From Atrichornis clamosus (taxonomy: Eukaryota; Chordata; Aves; Passeriformes; Menuridae), in contig WBMZ01002998.1 of NCBI GenBank assembly GCA_013400975.1, positions 140,947 through 204,946 on the forward strand: a stretch of 64,000 nucleotides of DNA, given 5' to 3'. A program made the position numbers and the translations under genes. Positions 14,305 through 26,555 of the stretch are shown piece after piece; within the stretch, counting starts at the first letter, position 1; each line of letters starts with the position of its first letter. The notes below the pieces were generated by a model. It saw nothing but the letters and a program-made list of their open reading frames with translations. It was not told the DNA's origin and did not search any database.

Positions 14305-15785
14305 GTGTCTCAATTTCTTTTATGGGTCCTGGGGCTGGCTGCCAGCACAGTGAGCTGCTCACAGCTCCCTGTAATTTCTGTAAGTGCCCTGTGATAAAGT
14401 GATGAGATTAACTCATCGAAATTCCAACAGCCTCCCAGTGGCTGGCAGTCACATCACCAGCCCAGCTGCCAGCACAGGGCCCTCAGAGACAGCTTCCCTT
14501 CACTGCAGCAGCTGGGGGTGCTGCAAAGTCCTGCAGAAGAGCGTCAGCACACAAGGGTGCACACGGACAACTCTGTACGCAAAACAGAGTGTGAGTCAAG
14601 TCTCTATGTGTCATGAACTGTAGATTATGTAACCCAGAAGGAAAGGGAAAAAAAAAAGGATCATCTAGTAGACAAGGCCTTGCTTTGAGCTATTGCTTAT
14701 TAGTGAGATTTCCTTTACTTAGAAAATATTTACATTTGATCTGAAAAAAATGGTAGAACCTCACCGACACCATGGAGCAAGATTTACATAAAAAATGGCT
14801 TCAAAAAATCAAGTGGTGGGTGACCAGATCAGAGTCTGGATTTCTTCTAAACCTTCACGTATCACCTTGGAGCGCAAATCACTTCCTCTCCATGTCCGAG
14901 TTTGCTCATCTGCAAAATGAAACGAACACCAAACCTACCTTCTGGGGAGATTGCGAGTCTTTATTCATTAAGGTCTAACTGTACTTTAAAGCTCCTAGAT
15001 AAGAGATGCTACAAAACAGCAAAGGACTATTAAAGTGATAGATCATGTTTTTTATGCTGGAGAACTGCAAAATTATGCTATTTTCTGCAAAATTAGACCT
15101 CTGACTGTTAAACAATTTGGAACATAATTTCCTGTGCACACATCATAATATGAGTACCTGAAAATTGCACAGCAGTGTGAGACCCTATATTCACCCTACT
15201 TCTCTGGAACAGGGCAGATTGGAACAAGGAGAAAGCCTCCCCGAGCATGGGGAGCACAGTAAAGTCCCACCCAGCTCCTGCTTAAATTATGCATCAGGCT
15301 CCTCAGGGGAGTTGAGCCTGGAATTAGTACAGCACTGTGGGCACAAGCTACTCCCTGCTTACTGATTCTACTTTTCTAGAAAGCTGTTCTGCAAGGAAAC
15401 TCAGGAAAGACTAAATTAAAATAGCCAAGAAAGTGTTTAAAGCGAAACAATTTTCAGCTTCTGATTGCTGAAAAAAGTCCATCTCTCTTTTTCTGGTTTG
15501 TTCTTCATTGCTGTTCACTTAAATTAGCCCTTCTAACTGAGGCATCATAGCCCAAGTCCTGGTGTGAGGAGAGGTACTTCGTGAAAATCAGAGGAAAATC
15601 TCTCAATGATCTGCGTGAGGTAAGAAGGGTTACTTTTTAAGTCCCAGTTTTCAAAGAAAAGGATTCAGATATTGAACCTGTATAACCTCAATAAGTGATC
15701 TGATTTTCAGCAGTGCTGTCCTATGCTTCTGATCTAGGTGCCTGAGTATATACAAACATCAGTAGAGGCTCTTATGTTTGGAAAG

Positions 15786-15853
15786 GAAAAAAATCATCCC
15801 AAAAAACCCTACCAAAAAAACCCACAAACAAATACCCCAACAAAACCCCAAAA
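15786..15853. repeat. A/C-rich low-complexity run
   Basis: The plus strand is almost free of G and T here, with AAAAAACCC and ACAAACAAA-like units. Similar runs occur at 24443-24510 and 43870-43945, all A/C-rich on the plus strand. Confidence 0.75.
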
Positions 15854-18800
15854 TTCTCCATGCATGATTAATACTTGCAGAAAAGTGAGAGTTTAGAAAA
15901 GCAGGTGAGATGAGCCCTAGTGCTTGGAATAACCAAAATTTCATTTAATGTGGTTGTTACAGTACTGTGATCACCAAGACTTTAGGAATCTCGATGCTAT
16001 GAGAGGAAAAGGGGATACATATAGGTGTAACACCAGCACTGTTTGCCTCTTCAGGGTGGCACACCTGACTCCTGTTCACAAAAGAGGACTTGGACATTTT
16101 GTACAACCTCACTCAAATCAGCGTCCTGCTTGCACAAGGATGCAGGAGATGGGCCCAGGGGCTCCCTACTGGAAGCAAGTTTGTCTGTAGGATTTCAGAC
16201 ACAGAAATATTTTACAGAAGTTCCACAGAAAAGATCCTTCTGCACAAAGCTCTCTGTATAGATGCATGGAGGCAAACAGAAAACACAAGACTAATAGAAC
16301 TGAGGTTGCACTGGAGATAGTTTTTAAAAGCCAAGGGATAACTCTGTGACTAGTAAGCAGCAGTCAGGCACTAGATCATGAAATACTGCACTTTCCCTGG
16401 TTAAGCTGCAGAAGTTTTTGGAAAGCTGTGAACTCCCACCTGAAAAGTAGTAGGCACATTTCTGAGAAGGACAGAAGGATAGGATGGTGCCTGGCTGCTG
16501 TGGCTGCTGCTGCAGGAAATTTGACCCTCCTTTATTTGTGTGAATTGTAATGCTTTTCTGCTCAAGAAAAACTCTCTCAAACTGCTCCTCTTCCTGGGAG
16601 CCACTCTAAGCACTGCAACAGTAACCAGAAAGCCCTAGACTATGGATTTTATTACAAGCCCGTCATAAATCCCTACAAGTCTTCTGAGCTGCATTATGCA
16701 CATTTCAAGTCCCTTATTGCTGTAAAGGCATCCCAACACAGCACTTCTGTTGCTACACTCACTGAGTTTGAAGCTTGCAAGACTCAAGCAGGAAATTCAC
16801 AGACCCAAGCACTTTGCCCGATACACAACTCACCTATCCAGAAGATGATGGTAATTGTGTCTTTTTTCTCTGAATCTCCCATAAGCAGTGGTCTCAATAT
16901 CACTGCTCACAAGTCCTGTTTTATCACCTTATGGGTATGAGTTTCAAGTATAAAACAAGATGATTCACAAAGATCAGAGGGAGAAATCTTAATTCAGATT
17001 TATTTTGCTGAGCTTTAAGCTTTTATTTTATATTAATGGGTCATTTTAGAAATAGCCTTAATTTTCACCATTTGAAGATGAAAAATAGATGCAGGGTAGT
17101 CGTAGTATGAATATGTTGAATAATAAAAGACTCATATGGTTACACAGCACTGTTATTAGTTAATATTCAAAATAGGCAAAGCTACCTACTAGTTCTAACA
17201 ATTAATGAACAAAAGAGAATGACAATATATTTGATTGATCTATAATGCTCTATCTACTGAGCAAACTATTAAGAGAAGGAAGAGAGTTTGATCAAGAATT
17301 TGTATCCTGTAAAAAATCTAGCATTTGCCGTTGACCTAAATTTGCATGAAAGAATTATTTAGGATTTTCAGGGAATAGAAATATTTAAAAGTTTTAGTTT
17401 ATAAACATCCAAAACTAGCTTTTGTGTAACAGATCCATTCCACTACGCTCAGCTAATACGAAATTTTTTGTTTCAAATCAGACCTCTCTTGAGCACCAAT
17501 AGCAGCACACTTCAACATGCCTGAAATTCAGATTCTCTCCTACCTGCACTAGATTGCACATTCCACAATATTCACAGTCAGGTGAGGTAAATTCAGACTG
17601 CCACCAGAATATAATCCCACGAAACAGTACAATGATAGAGAAACAGGACTAAAATTTTGTCTGACAGCCTAGCCGACCGAAAATGTTTCAAGTCAGTTCA
17701 GAATTTCTGGTTCTGCCTCAAAGGATGGGAAGTCCAACCCTGGGGTTCAAAATAATGTATTCAGAGAAAAAGGCCTGCAGCCCAGTGGTGTATTCTGTCA
17801 TCTCTCCTCAGGTTTTCGCTTTCCCAACTCAAGCATTGGAAATGCTGCAAAGTGGAAAGGACACGCAGGCTTCCAGGCCTTGATCCTTCACTTGGGCCAT
17901 GTAACACGAGAGAGGTCGGGGTGTGACATACCATCACCCCCCCATAATCTGGGGGACAGGTTAAGGTGTGTTGTGTGATGCTGTCTTCCTGTCTTAGTTC
18001 AGGAAAACCAAACACTCCAACTCAGCTTGAAGTGAATCAACAGTTTAGATTTTCCTGCCTTTTTTTTCTCTCCCATCATCAAAATTTTTCTGGGGGAAAT
18101 CTCACTTGGTAAAAATTCCACTTTTCTTTGGAAAAATCCTACTGAGAGAAAACTCCCACACAGCAATATTAGTGACCTCAGAGATAACTAGCCATGTCCA
18201 TGCTGGCTCCCAGCCTATCTTCTCTGCATCATTTGAAAAGCAACACTCCTTGTGCTGTCCAAGACAGCCTGGTCAAGTGGCAAAGTGAGTTGCAGAGCTG
18301 TCATGCTCAAAGAAGGTCTGCAGCTTGGATGTCCATTCTTCCCGCTGCTGCTACAGCAGCAGAGGGAGTCAAAACGCTATTGCAAGATACTCATGCCTCA
18401 AGACGTGCAGGTTTCACATGAATTAATGCAGCTAAAAAAACCCCAATAGGCAGAGGGGGTAATTCATAGCAGGGGAGGGTCAGGTAGTTGGAAGGAGGAC
18501 TTCATGTGAAGCCCTGCTTCATGATCAGGGGTATTTAGATAGGACTGCAGTAGTCTATTTATTCAGGACAGATTTAGACTCATTTTCTAGCAGCATGCAC
18601 ACCTAATGTAAGGCCAGCAGAAGAAGTACTGTCATAGTATTAATGAGTTTTTAATCTGTTAATACTCAAGCACAGAGAAGTTAAGTACTGGTCCAAGACC
18701 ACAAAAGCCTGGTGATTAAAACAAACCACTGAGTCAACGGCACTCCCAGATACTGAATCATGGCAAGCCTTTTGATACTAGCTGGGAATGCAGTTGTATA

Positions 18801-21132
18801 CCATACACATCTGCATGCTTTCTGCAAAGCCTGCGTTGATGTTAGGCAGCCTGGATGAAGATGTTTTCACTTTGTTAGATGCTTAACACAGCTACTGAAT
18901 ATAATAGAGCTGTAGGATCAACACCTTTTGGAAATGCTCTTGCCACTCGTCTTCTCTTTTATGTGATCCTTAAATCCTTTCCCCCTGCACACTCAGGGCT
19001 ATACTTGTGTATCATACTCACTGCAGCAGAGCCCTGGGAACAGTGCATTCTCTTGACTCAACCAAACTCTGCAACCCTATTTGCCTCCCACTTCTCTGGG
19101 CTCAGCCTTCAGCTTCATAGCTTAAATTGCTCACCCTCAGGCATAGCACACTCGACTGTCATACTCTTGGGAATAAAAGCATTTTGGTACCTCAGTTGCC
19201 AGCCCAAGCTGATGACAGGGTGAGACAAATTTCCACTTTTTCCTTTCTCCCGTCTGTTACATGTTAACAGGCAATCAATTAGGGAGCCACAGGGAGAAAG
19301 AATATGGCTGAGCTGGGGAGAGGAAGCTGGAGGGAAGCACTCCCCTCCCGTCTTGGGATTAAGTCAGCTGACATATCACCCAGCTGATACAGGCTCCAGG
19401 TACTGCTACCATGCATCATTTTCTCTTGATTCTCCCTGAAAACCCTTCAAAAGTTCCTATGTTATTTTCTCTTTCTCCAAGTCTCTTCTGCTTTGCCACA
19501 GTATCGCTCCCATGAGGAGTCAGTGATCTGGTGTCTTCCTGTATTAGGAGACCTAGGACTTTGCTTCAGAATGCTACCCTGTCCCTCCTTTTGCACATGG
19601 ATGTGGCTAAAAGAAACACTAGGAAGGGTCCATGTGCTGGAGAAGGGATGGAGTCAGTGCTGACAGTCAAAAGGTCACAATCACAGAGATTCAGCAATGA
19701 CAAATCACAGAAACCCTGGTCGGGAACAGGCCAATGCCTAGAGATGGCCATGCTTTCCACAGGGCTTAATAAAGAAAAAAGAGTCAGTGGGGCAGAGCGA
19801 TCATTTCCACAGCTGGGTAATAGTAAGGAGAAACAACTAAAATCTAAGAAAACAAGCTAGAAATAGTGACTTTTGCAGAGACCTGGGATAACCTGCACTC
19901 TGTACCGCTCCAGAGTTAAACATTCCTAGCAATAGAGTGTAATCAGATCCATTTAATTAACAAAATGAGTGCTCTCTCCACGTATGCATTTCTTTCATTT
20001 CACAGGAGTCAAGGAAGTGTTGATGTGATGGACTGACCCAGCCAACAGCTAAGTAGACGCACAGCTGCCTCCTCACTGGACTCCTGTCCACAGTCAGCAC
20101 ACCTTACTTGAGCAAACTCAATACGCTTTCCACTGAAAGATGAATGATCCTGTCTTTTCCAGTTAGTGTAGGAAATAAAGGGAGTATCTGTTCATCCAGG
20201 CACGTTTGCTCACATGCGGCACGCGTATGTAAGTACATCCAAGCACCCATGGATACTGGAGGTTGCCTGGATGCACTCCTGCTTTTGGCTATATTGCTGT
20301 AGCCGTGTGTGTGCACATCTACAAGCACAGCTTTGGCAGTCAGGACACAGCCATACCCCTCATGTGTGAATTGTACATGAAGCAGCAACACACTGCAATC
20401 ACCTACACATGCATGCACTGAGGTTTACAAAATCACCTGAGGAATTTCTCATCCTTAGTAAGACTGATAAAAACTGGATATCTTTATCTTCTTCAGTGCC
20501 TAGTTTTTTTATCTTCAAAGAAGCTGCACCTTAATGAAATAGGTTGGTGGAACTGGAAAAGGAGAAACACAAGACTGACTCTCATCCAAGTGCTCTGTCC
20601 AGATTTGTCCTGAGTTTTGTATGGAGTTCATGGCTACATATTTAGACTGGTAAGACAAAGTTAGAATCTCTCTACCCTTATGGTGCTGGAGCTTTCACCT
20701 CAAGGTGCAGAAATGCCATCTCTTGGCAGAGGCATCTATTCTTCAAATGGGCCTTACAACATCTTTAGAATGCAAAGCATTTCCTTTCCAGGCCCTACTC
20801 CACTAGCTGCCACATTCTCAGAGTATCAGTGCCACTAGCAGAGACAGGAAGATCCCCTAGTCCAGACACCTGGATCTGATAGCCAGTCAGGCTAGAAACT
20901 TGGCAAAGGTTCCTACCACCACATAGCCTAAATTCATGTCCATGTTAATTTGGAAGGACCAGAGCTGAGCTGGAGGAAAGAGGGAGCATATAAAAGGATG
21001 GAGAGTTAGGTGCTTTACATTCACTCTCCCTTTCGCCCTTTTATATGACACAGCAGTCTCTGCAATGTCTGGGGCCATGTCCCTTTATTTCTATGGAGTG
21101 AATGCCTCAGTTTCCGTTCCTTCTCACCATAC

Positions 21133-21542
21133 CTTGAATAGTCCTCTTGAAGAAGGCTTTGCATGCCTCACAGGAAGCCACGCCGTAGTGGTACCCAGAA
21201 GCAATGTCCCCACACACCAGGCACAGCCGCTTGGGGATTGCGTTGAGCATGTACTCGCACTTGGTGGGTGAGTCCTCCATGATGGCGCTGGCGCAGTCGT
21301 CGTAACGCTTACGGCAGGCCCCGCCGCCAATCCCCGTGCCATTGAACATGGGTGGTGAGTCTAGGCCATTGGGGTGGCCACCCATGGCGATGCCGTAGCC
21401 ACCGCTAGCGTCGGAGGAGCCGCTTGGGCTGTGGTGGCTGATGGCATCGATGCCAGAAGATGGGCTGGAGGGCTCGGTCTTGATGAAGGACCCACAGCTG
21501 GAGGAGAGGTGCCGCTCCTCCGTGGCCATTCTGCCGAGCAGC
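21133..21542 (-). CDS. ESRRB: ESRRB exon 2: N-terminal domain and first zinc finger
   Basis: This 410-bp exon has an acceptor ending CCCCGCAG (21550-21543) and a donor beginning GTATGG at 21132. It encodes LLGR, then an internal Met (ATG 21529-21527), then 132 more residues up to a split Gly codon. Numbering from that Met, the segment FIKTEPSSP (residues 15-23) contains a phospho-dependent sumoylation motif (Lys17 and Ser22-Pro23), as known in ERR receptors. A Ser/Gly-rich stretch follows (34-55). [16 protein letters not shown] opens the DNA-binding domain, with first-finger cysteines at 103, 106, 120 and 123 and the P-box EACKAFF. Similarity to ERR beta is clearer than to ERR gamma: [25 protein letters not shown] NGLDSPPMF and [13 protein letters not shown]. 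The internal Met matches the start of the short human form, so the exon can open translation or continue from exon 1. The antisense open frames here are shadows. Confidence 0.97.
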
Positions 21543-22479
21543 CTGCGGGGAGAAAGCAAAGGCACTCAGCAACCTCCTGGCCAAACCCAGCTCCAGAGTC
21601 AAAAGAGAGCCCTCCTTTTCCCACCCCAGTCCAACTCCAGCTGGCTCAGACAGTTCAACCCCCCACAGGTTCTTCTTCAGGAGTATCAGTACAATTCACT
21701 AAGAACTGCAGGCGTGCTCCCCACAAACTCACACTAGAATAAAGACAAGGCTCTTCGTGTAGATCATAATTTCAGGCTGTTCACAGGCTGCAGTGCTGGG
21801 AAGGGGCATCAGTACTGTTAAGGCACAATCTACCCAGAGCACCATCTACCCAAGACAGCAGAAAGAAATGAGCTTGCCTGTAGCAGACCAGGTGAAAAAG
21901 ATGTTTGGTTAATTCAGAATGTGCTGTCCCAGCTTTAAGCAAAATATTCAGTAGCAGACCCTGCAGAAAGGACCTGCTCAGACTCAATTTTCAGTTTTTC
22001 TTTTGTAATACAGAAGTCTTTGATTAATTTTCAAGTTTGATTGCTTCTGTCACCCCACCTCACCCTCCACCCCACCCTGCTGCACTATCATCACTAAAAG
22101 AAGAAGAAGAAACTAAAGGAAAGTCATGTGATCAAAAGTTTATTTCTGGCTCAATCTTAATCTTAATCTTTCTTCTATTTAGTATTGGGCTTTTGCATGG
22201 ACACACAAATTCCCACTTTTTAAAGAGCGGGTTGCACTCTTAAGTTTATGGAAAGAACTTTACCAAATTTTCAAGCTCTTCTTATTTCTTTTAGTCATAG
22301 CTAGTCTTATTCCTTATATAAATGTTCAGTCTTTTTTTGGAACTCTGCTAAATTTTATGATATTTACAGCAATGAGTTCCAGGGCTTACTTGTGCAGTGT
22401 ACGAACAAACAAAAAAACCACACTTTTATTTGCCTGTAATGTATTCGCAGCCTGTCAGACTCCCTGAACATCTCCTGAC

Positions 22480-23360
22480 TCTCCTTCTCAGGAAATGTGG
22501 TTTTGCCATGTTCTCCTCATTCAGTTCTTCATTGTCTATATAATTGCTCTTCACACAGAAGGTTTTGCAGATCTCTTATCTGCTTCATCATCCATTTCTG
22601 AACTTCCTCTAGTCTGGCTATTTCTGTTCAGTTCAGAACAGAGCTCAATGAGCCAGCTCCTCAGCAGCATGAAACTGGCACTGCTCCATCACTTCTCCAG
22701 CTGAAGGTCTGGACAATAGTCAAGACAAAGGCACGCCATCAATTACCTAGTGACATTACAATATTTGCAATGTTATTTTCAGTCTATCTATTATGTAACT
22801 CCTTGCATTGTTTGCTTTTTTCTCTCTTTAAATGAAAATCAAATTACCATTTCTTCAACAACAAATATCAGGAGTTACTTACTGCAATGCTCAGATCTTA
22901 TTCCTGAGTTGCTACAGTTAATTTAGAATCATTAAGATGTATGAAAAATCAAGTTAATGTCTTCTGGTGTGCAATGTTTTGCAATAGTCAACAGTGTATT
23001 TCATCTGCCACTGTGCTGTGCAGTCCACACACCCAGCTTTATTAGGATCCTCTGGAGTTCTTCAGTCTTCCTTGATAATTTGATTTCATCTGCAGTCTCA
23101 CTGTTCACCCACTTCCCAGATCATTAGCACATGGATCAAACACCACACCACTGATCTATGTGGGTGATTCATGTTAACCTTTATCATGCTGAAAATTGAC
23201 TTCTCTTTCTTTTCTGAGTAGGGTATGTCCACCCGTTCTTTCTGTCTGACACTTTTGATAATAGTATTAACCTGAGAGGTTAAATTTTCCCTTCAGCAAG
23301 ACAATTTGTCAAAGGCTTTAAGAAAAACTAAACGTGCATTTTCTTGATGACATGGCCAAA
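22480..23360 (+). mobile_element. Old CR1-superfamily LINE segment (tentative)
   Basis: Several phrases typical of an ancient CR1-type repeat appear in order: TTTCTGAACTTCCTCTAGTC, TTGATTTCATCTGCAGTC, CCCAGATCATTAGCACATGG, a CTGAAAATTGACTTC stretch, and ACAATTTGTCAAAGGCTTTA near the end. A second segment with the same order and orientation lies at 25090-25900. The copy is strongly diverged with no open frame. Boundaries and family are uncertain, and a profile search would be needed to settle them. Confidence 0.5.
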
Positions 23361-23768
23361 GAATTCTGACTGACTGGGGATGCTTGACTTTTCTTCTTCG
23401 AAGCTCAGCTTGTTTAGAGTTACCATACCATGGTCATGTTGGCAATTTCTATTTCTATTTCAGTTTCAGCCTATTTATCTGGTATTTGTGGCAACTCCTT
23501 CTGCCAAGAGTTCAAATCCATTAGGGGACAGGACAAAATATTCTGTGAATCAGCAAGGCTAGAGTGCACACTTACATATATCACATCTGTGTGTCTGTTG
23601 ATAGGAATATAAATGTTTGATATGCAGCAAATTCACAGTCCTGCATCCTTATGATCTCATTCGACCCAAGTATCTCCTAATTTTCCCTTCTCTGTTTCAT
23701 CCTCAATGTTTGACCTCATCTCCTATCTCTGGGATCGATCAGACAAGTTTGTTATTTGGCAAGACTGT

Positions 23769-23777
23769 TGACCTTGA
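23769..23777 (-). promoter_or_regulatory. Perfect ERR response element (TCAAGGTCA)
   Basis: The plus strand reads TGACCTTGA, the exact complement of the extended half-site bound by ERR receptors, including ESRRB itself. It lies in intron 1. About 0.5 such 9-mers are expected by chance in 64 kb on both strands, so on its own it is weak evidence of autoregulation. Confidence 0.4.
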
Positions 23778-24442
23778 GAGTATGGGCAGGCATCTCATGT
23801 TCCTCAGCTGCTTTGCCTGGTGTTACTTGAGAGGAATCCACAGCTTGGTCCTTCTCAGAGACAGTGTGATGAGTTGATAAATGCCCATGCTTTGCCCAGA
23901 GGGCTACAATGAACTAGAGGTCATGGAGCAGTTACAGAAATTGCTGCAGGTGCATTCATCTCTATTCCCACAGGGCACCTAGACAGATTGCAGATCTTCT
24001 GGTATAATGCCAGCTGACTGTGTGGAGGAAGATGAAGCTTTGCTAGCTGAGACAAGATCTTAGCATCTCACAGCAAAACTGAAACCTGCTGTGCTGGCCA
24101 GGTTCTGGAACCTCTCCCTACCTGAGAAGTGCATCTGTGGTAAAGATACGAAGATCACTGGACACAGCAACATGAGATTAGGGTCAAAACAGAAGGCAAA
24201 ATAACCACAAAACACTGTTCCTCATTGTGGAACTTCATATTAAAGGAGCTCGAGTTGTAATTTTAAAGGCACACAGAGAAAAACACTATGAAAAAGGTAT
24301 GACAAGGAGATGAGCTGCACTGGCAGGTTCTGTCAGTGGAGTCCAAATCCCAGGTTCTGTTTCTTTAAATAGCCCAACATTCACAGAGGACCTCCAGAGG
24401 ATTTACTGAGGTATTTACCTCCACTGGAGAGAAAGCAAAAAG

Positions 24443-24510
24443 CAAAAAGAATAAAACAGAAAAAAACCCCAAACCCCCCAAACAAACAAACACAACAAAA
24501 GCAAAAAACC
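24443..24510. repeat. A/C-rich low-complexity run
   Basis: The plus strand carries AAAAAAACCCCAAACCCCCC followed by (CAAA)-like units. It lies just upstream of the 22-bp tandem repeat and is a simple-sequence region without coding potential. Confidence 0.75.
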
Positions 24511-24647
24511 TGGGGAATTAAGGAGACTTCCTCCTCAAAGCATGCAAGCAGTGACTGTTTGATGGTGAATCAAGGTTAGCAACAAGACCCCTACATCCTT
24601 AGAGTTGAGGACCCCCCGTTCCCTTCCAGGAGACAGCAATACATAGG

Positions 24648-24713
24648 GAGTTCTGGTTAGATGTGAATGGAGTTCTGGTTAGATGTGAATGGAGTTCTGG
24701 TTAGATGTGAATG
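24648..24713. repeat. 22-bp tandem repeat, three perfect copies
   Basis: Three identical head-to-tail units of GAGTTCTGGTTAGATGTGAA plus TG occupy 24648-24669, 24670-24691 and 24692-24713. The perfect identity points to a recent expansion, so the locus may be a length polymorphism. It lies in intron 1 between the two old CR1-like segments. Confidence 0.97.
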
Positions 24714-25089
24714 CATGCTTGGGAGGCATGCTTAACAACAAGACAGATCAAAGATTACAGCTAAGGTGACTCCAGCCATTCCAGAGAATGTATTTTTCTT
24801 TTCTGGCCTCTTACTTTCTGCAAGTCTCATGGAGATCCCGTGCTGATTTTTAAACAGAGTCAGAGTGTCCCCTGGCAATGAGATACAACGTTTTGAACTT
24901 CAAGAAGAACAGCTAAATGTTTTTTGCAAAGAGTTCAAAGTGATGAACAGCCATTTTGCTCAGCTCTAGTTACCTTAATAGGAATGTAAAAGGAGAGAGA
25001 CTTGATCCAACTCTCCTCGGCGCTGGCACAGGAAACTCCGTTACTATTTCTGTGCCCATGTAACAGGCTTAGAGGTTCTAAACATTTCG

Positions 25090-25900
25090 TTCTTTTCACC
25101 TTTCCTCATCATAGGTCATTCCTTCTAATCCCTTTAGCATCTTTATGGTGCTCCTCTGGAGTTGTTCCAACTTGCCTGGGTCTCTGTTGCAGCAAGGTGC
25201 CCTGAACTGCACAGCGCAATGCCACAGCACTACAGGGAAGTCACTCTGGAAAGTACACAGCCAGGAAGACATATGGACAAGTGAGCAGTAGCTTTGCCAG
25301 ACATCAGGTTGCACATCAGCTCACATAATTTGATAGCCACTGTGTCACTGGGACCTCTCTGAACATAAGCTGCTTTTGCTACCACACTCTGCACAACATG
25401 AAATTTGGAGATTCTTCTTGTTCCAAAGTAGATCCAGTATCATCTTTGAACTACACGGTGCTAATTGTCACTTGTTTCACCAAAACCTGTTTCCAATGCT
25501 TATTTTTTCAGCCTAGATCTTCATTTTTCTACTCTGATTTTTTTTCTAGTATCTTTTAATTCTGTCAACTGTAAATTTGAAAATGATCACTTTTACAGTT
25601 TCTTCCAGGTCACTAATGAATATTTACAGTCAAAGCACTGCCCTTTTGGGCACCACCTTTGCAAAAGGATAAAGAATATCTCTAACCCTTCTGTTTACAC
25701 TCTGTCATCAAATCCATGATTCATTTCACAGGATTTGTATCAAAACCAATTAGATCTAATTTCCCTAATAAGATTTTGCACAGCTTTGTGTCAGAAGCCC
25801 ATGCATGGTCCAGAGTCAGTCTATTCACTGCATTCCTTTTGCCCACTAATTATCTAATTGTATCAAGAAAGGTTATTGTCTCCTGTACTCCTGTTTCATA
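25090..25900 (+). mobile_element. Second old CR1-superfamily LINE segment (tentative)
   Basis: It begins with a stretch containing TTTATGGTGCTCCTCTGGAG, TTGTTCCAACTTGCCTGGGT and GCCCTGAACTGCACAGCGCA. It continues with TTTCTTCCAGGTCACTAATG and a stretch of flanking sequence typical of old CR1-like repeats. The ordering parallels the segment at 22480-23360. Both lie on the plus strand, about 1.7 kb apart, so they may be one interrupted element or two insertions. The open frames within it are not real genes. Confidence 0.5.
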
Positions 25901-26546
25901 AACCCACTGCTGTTTATCACTAACAATGCTGTTAGCCTTTATGTGCTTGTAACTGCCCTCAGACAAGCATGAGCCGACCTCAGTGATTCTGGATGTAAAT
26001 TTGGTTTAGACCAAGTCGAGATCATGCTTTAGGTTTTGATCCATTAAAAATGTTCTCTCCCCTAGGCAGTGATGTTGGTTAATGTTGCAAGTTTCCTCAA
26101 TTCTTCTCCAGCCTTTCATCTTTTACTATTTCTCTACTATGGCTGGTATTTAGCCATTAAGGGCTTATGTGTTTAACACTCTCTTGAGAACAACAGCAAT
26201 AACAAGAGTGGGAAAGATTGCGAGATGGACAGGACCAGAAAGGGGCAGAAGACTAGAATTATAAAATTAAGTCAATAAATACTGACCCAACTTTTTTCTT
26301 TTAAACTTCAAGGATTACAAGTTTGGGATTGACGTAGGTAAGGCTATTTTATTGCACATTCTTTGAGGTTATTTTTTGCCAGAAATAGTAATTTGTAGCT
26401 GCATTCACCTCTCTACCTCTCTTCTGAACATGGAAATTACAAGAATTCAGTAGTCTTTATCTACAAGCCTTCACGTGACTCAAAAGAAAACAAGGCCCAC
26501 CACTCACACCTGCTTGGCAAGACAGGCAGAACATCCAATTTTGTAA

Positions 26547-26555
26547 TGAAGGTCA
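26547..26555 (+). promoter_or_regulatory. ERR response element (TGAAGGTCA)
   Basis: It matches the ERR consensus TNAAGGTCA exactly, in intron 1, about 2.8 kb from the perfect TCAAGGTCA site. About two such matches are expected by chance in this window. Motif evidence only. Confidence 0.3.

Noticed and set aside
16820..16920. Possible extra exon in intron 2 with a perfect GTGAGT donor (minus strand)
   Set aside because: It lies between the two zinc-finger exons, where no exon is known; the frames are short, and no family was recognised.
21374..21742. Plus-strand frames antisense to ESRRB exon 2
   Set aside because: Shadows of the conserved coding exon on the opposite strand.
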